Source of the DNA: JAPPLB01 sp965204095
Lineage (GTDB): Bacteria > Acidobacteriota > Terriglobia > Bryobacterales > UBA6623
Direction: 5' to 3'
Length of the DNA: 64,000 nucleotides
NCBI GenBank assembly: GCA_965204095.1
Contig: OZ241991.1
Coordinates: forward strand, 3,286,001 to 3,350,000
Made by a program: the position numbers and the translations under genes. Below, one piece after another: positions 62,865 through 64,000 of this stretch (within the stretch, counting starts at the first letter, position 1; every line of letters starts with the position of its first letter). Under the pieces are notes generated by a model. The model was not told where the DNA came from. It did not search any database and saw nothing but the letters and a program-made list of their open reading frames with translations.

Positions 62865-62892
62865 TGCAAGCCTGCAAGCGTGCAAGCCTGCA
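62865..62892 (-). promoter_or_regulatory. Tandem 8-bp repeats upstream of parA (candidate parS/operator)
   Basis: TGCAAGCC, TGCAAGCG, TGCAAGCC and a partial TGCA follow each other without gaps, 19 bases before the parA start. RHH partition proteins bind short tandem repeats in this position in ParFG and omega-type systems, where they serve as centromere and operator. Confidence 0.6.
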
Positions 62893-63064
62893 TAACTTCA
62901 ATTCTGCACGGATTCAGGATTCTGGCAAGTCCGGACCACGCGGCTTCGCACTGGGAGTGCGTGGGAGAAAAGGCAGCGGGAAGGGGGCCGCGAGCTCCGG
63001 AAGCGGCGGCGAAGCCGCAGCCGGGGAGCGCGCGGCCAAACGGCGATCGAGGACGGCCGGCACC

Positions 63065-63295
63065 TTACGCCGCAACCCAATCGGGTGAGTGTTCTTCGGC
63101 GCAGTCGAGGCAGAATGCCTCGTGCTTCATGATGTCGTATTCAAAGCACTGCGCCTTGGCGTCCCAATAGGCGGTGGCGTCGAAGGTGAATTCGCTGCTT
63201 CGGCAATTGGAGCAGCCCGGCTTGGAGGGCGGGTCGTTCTCTTCGCGGTGCGCCAGGGGCGTGAGGCTCAATGCGACTTCGAGTGAGAGTGACAT
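63065..63295 (-). CDS. Small zinc-ribbon protein
   Basis: 76 residues, with GCSNCRSSEFTFDAT and AFCLDCAEEHSPDW giving two CxxC pairs. The pattern suggests one zinc site. The gene stands upstream of parA on the same strand, about 180 bases away (62893-63064 hold nothing else I recognise). The family is unknown. Confidence 0.55.
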   Translation of the reverse strand: MSLSLEVALSLTPLAHREENDPPSKPGCSNCRSSEFTFDATAYWDAKAQCFEYDIMKHEAFCLDCAEEHSPDWVAA

Positions 63296-63632
63296 AGTGA
63301 GGAAACGACCTCCTGGAGTAAGGGGGTGGAGCTTTCCGCTCGCCCCTGTTTTGCGGAAAGCGGAGAACCCGTCTCAGGGGGAGTGCGGTCTACCTGCAGG
63401 GCAGTTGCTCTGGCGGCAGATTGCGCTCAAGCGCGGTAGCTCGAGCGCACGAAAAGGCCCTGGGTGAGTGTAAGCGAACACAAGGTTTGTGAAAAATCGA
63501 CACCAGAATTGCAACTTGTGCCGTTTTAACCCCTCTGTGAAGGGTGAATAAACAGGGTTTTTAAGGGGATTTAACGGCCTGTATTCACGCCCCACGGGAC
63601 GAGTCATGTGAACCGGTGTAGAGGCGTATCTG
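63296..63632. other. Intergenic region with an AT-richer core
   Basis: The stretch 63500-63580 is AT-rich for this window, with TTTTAACCCC, AGGGTGAATAAACAGGG and TTTTTAAGGGGATTTAAC words that partly mirror each other. It could be a replication or promoter region. No initiator gene is adjacent inside the window. Confidence 0.3.
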
Positions 63633-63980
63633 TTACTGTTCGTCCGCAGCCGCCTGCTTCTCAAAACTCAACTTGTCGCTGAACTTCGCTACCACTTTGC
63701 AGGCAGTCGAAAATGTCGGAGCATCACTAAGGTCTTTCACCCAGTGCCCTCGGAATTTGTGAACTACGTCGGTTCTAAAATGTAGAGTCGAAATTAACGC
63801 CATCCGCGCCCGCCAGCGCGCCCGATAGTCTTGGGTCCTCGAGTTGATGTCGCGGAAGGTCATCTCATACACGACGTAGATGCTCAAGAAAAAGAGAAAA
63901 GGTAGCAGGCCGACATTGAGCCAGAAGGGAAGCACGAAGTCCAGTAGCAACGCACGGAAGTTTATTTGATTCCAACACAA
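63633..63980 (-). CDS. Membrane protein of unknown function, possibly cut by the window edge
   Basis: 115 residues in the window. A hydrophobic pair (LLLDFVLPFWLNVGLLPFLF, FLSIYVVYEM) is followed by a basic, arginine-rich soluble part (DINSRTQDYRARWRARMALI). No good start codon with a ribosome site is visible: TTG 63980 is weak, and the frame remains open to the end of the window. The true start may lie outside. Confidence 0.5.
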   Translation of the reverse strand: MCWNQINFRALLLDFVLPFWLNVGLLPFLFFLSIYVVYEMTFRDINSRTQDYRARWRARMALISTLHFRTDVVHKFRGHWVKDLSDAPTFSTACKVVAKFSDKLSFEKQAAADEQ

Positions 63981-64000
63981 ATAGACCTGTTGTACCGTGT

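Noticed and set aside
63374..63664. A 96-codon minus-strand frame
   Set aside because: It crosses the AT-richer spacer, has no family features and overlaps the 3' end of the next gene.

Overview
The window is GC-rich bacterial DNA in two parts. Positions 1 to about 45,100 look like chromosome of an acidobacterium-like organism. Bryobacterales/Solibacter relatives are my best guess, inferred from gene content: a PVC-type membrane-dehydrogenase/cytochrome protein, a TAT-exported ceramidase-like protein, a FecR/DUF6600 protein, DUF29, CreD and a redoxin selenoprotein. No rRNA or taxonomic marker was compared. Positions about 45,200 to 64,000 look like an acquired element or defence island. It carries a tyrosine integrase and a serine recombinase at its left end, three anti-phage-type genes, decayed genes, small zinc-ribbon and membrane proteins, and a plasmid-like ParA partition module on the right.

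Chromosomal part: an Rrf2 regulator with cysteine synthase and an alcohol dehydrogenase (0.1-2.7 kb); an FtsX-type permease downstream of a redoxin gene that needs an in-frame UGA read as selenocysteine (3-7.5 kb); DUF29 and a secreted protein (7.7-8.9 kb); a minus-strand PQQ-propeller, cytochrome and UbiD group (9.1-15 kb); a deoxyhypusine-synthase-like gene, ECF sigma with zinc-finger anti-sigma, Crp/Fnr regulator, MazEF and ribosomal protein S1 (15.4-21.2 kb); SMP-30 lactonase, endonuclease IV, LeuRS, GNAT, a small conserved protein and a VOC protein (21.2-28 kb); ceramidase-like, sugar-propeller, CreD, ROK kinase and NHL genes (28-35 kb); PgsA with an ADP-ribosylglycohydrolase, tRNA-Gln, a sirtuin, FecR/DUF6600, two small membrane proteins, an SDR and a serine hydrolase (35-45 kb).

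Through this part runs a family of roughly 185-bp dispersed repeats with near-perfect terminal inverted repeats (about six full copies, three decayed). The ends carry TAG in one direction and an SD-like GGTGAG plus ATG in the other. Neighbouring genes appear to take stop or start codons from them. I saw no copy to the right of 37.3 kb.

Island part: integrase and resolvase overlap by ATGA and read leftwards. Divergent from them is a single 6.4-kb gene for a 2,143-residue protein with a Cap4/DUF4297-like nuclease motif and a STAND-type P-loop ATPase (Avs-like). Convergent to it lie a Ski2-like DEAH helicase and a PD-(D/E)XK nuclease resembling Hachiman HamB and HamA, coupled by ATGA overlaps to a frameshifted, internally deleted hsdS remnant. 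Farther right are zinc-ribbon proteins, a small membrane protein and a thermonuclease, then ParA, a ribbon-helix-helix partner, tandem 8-bp repeats in front of parA, and a membrane protein that reaches the window edge.
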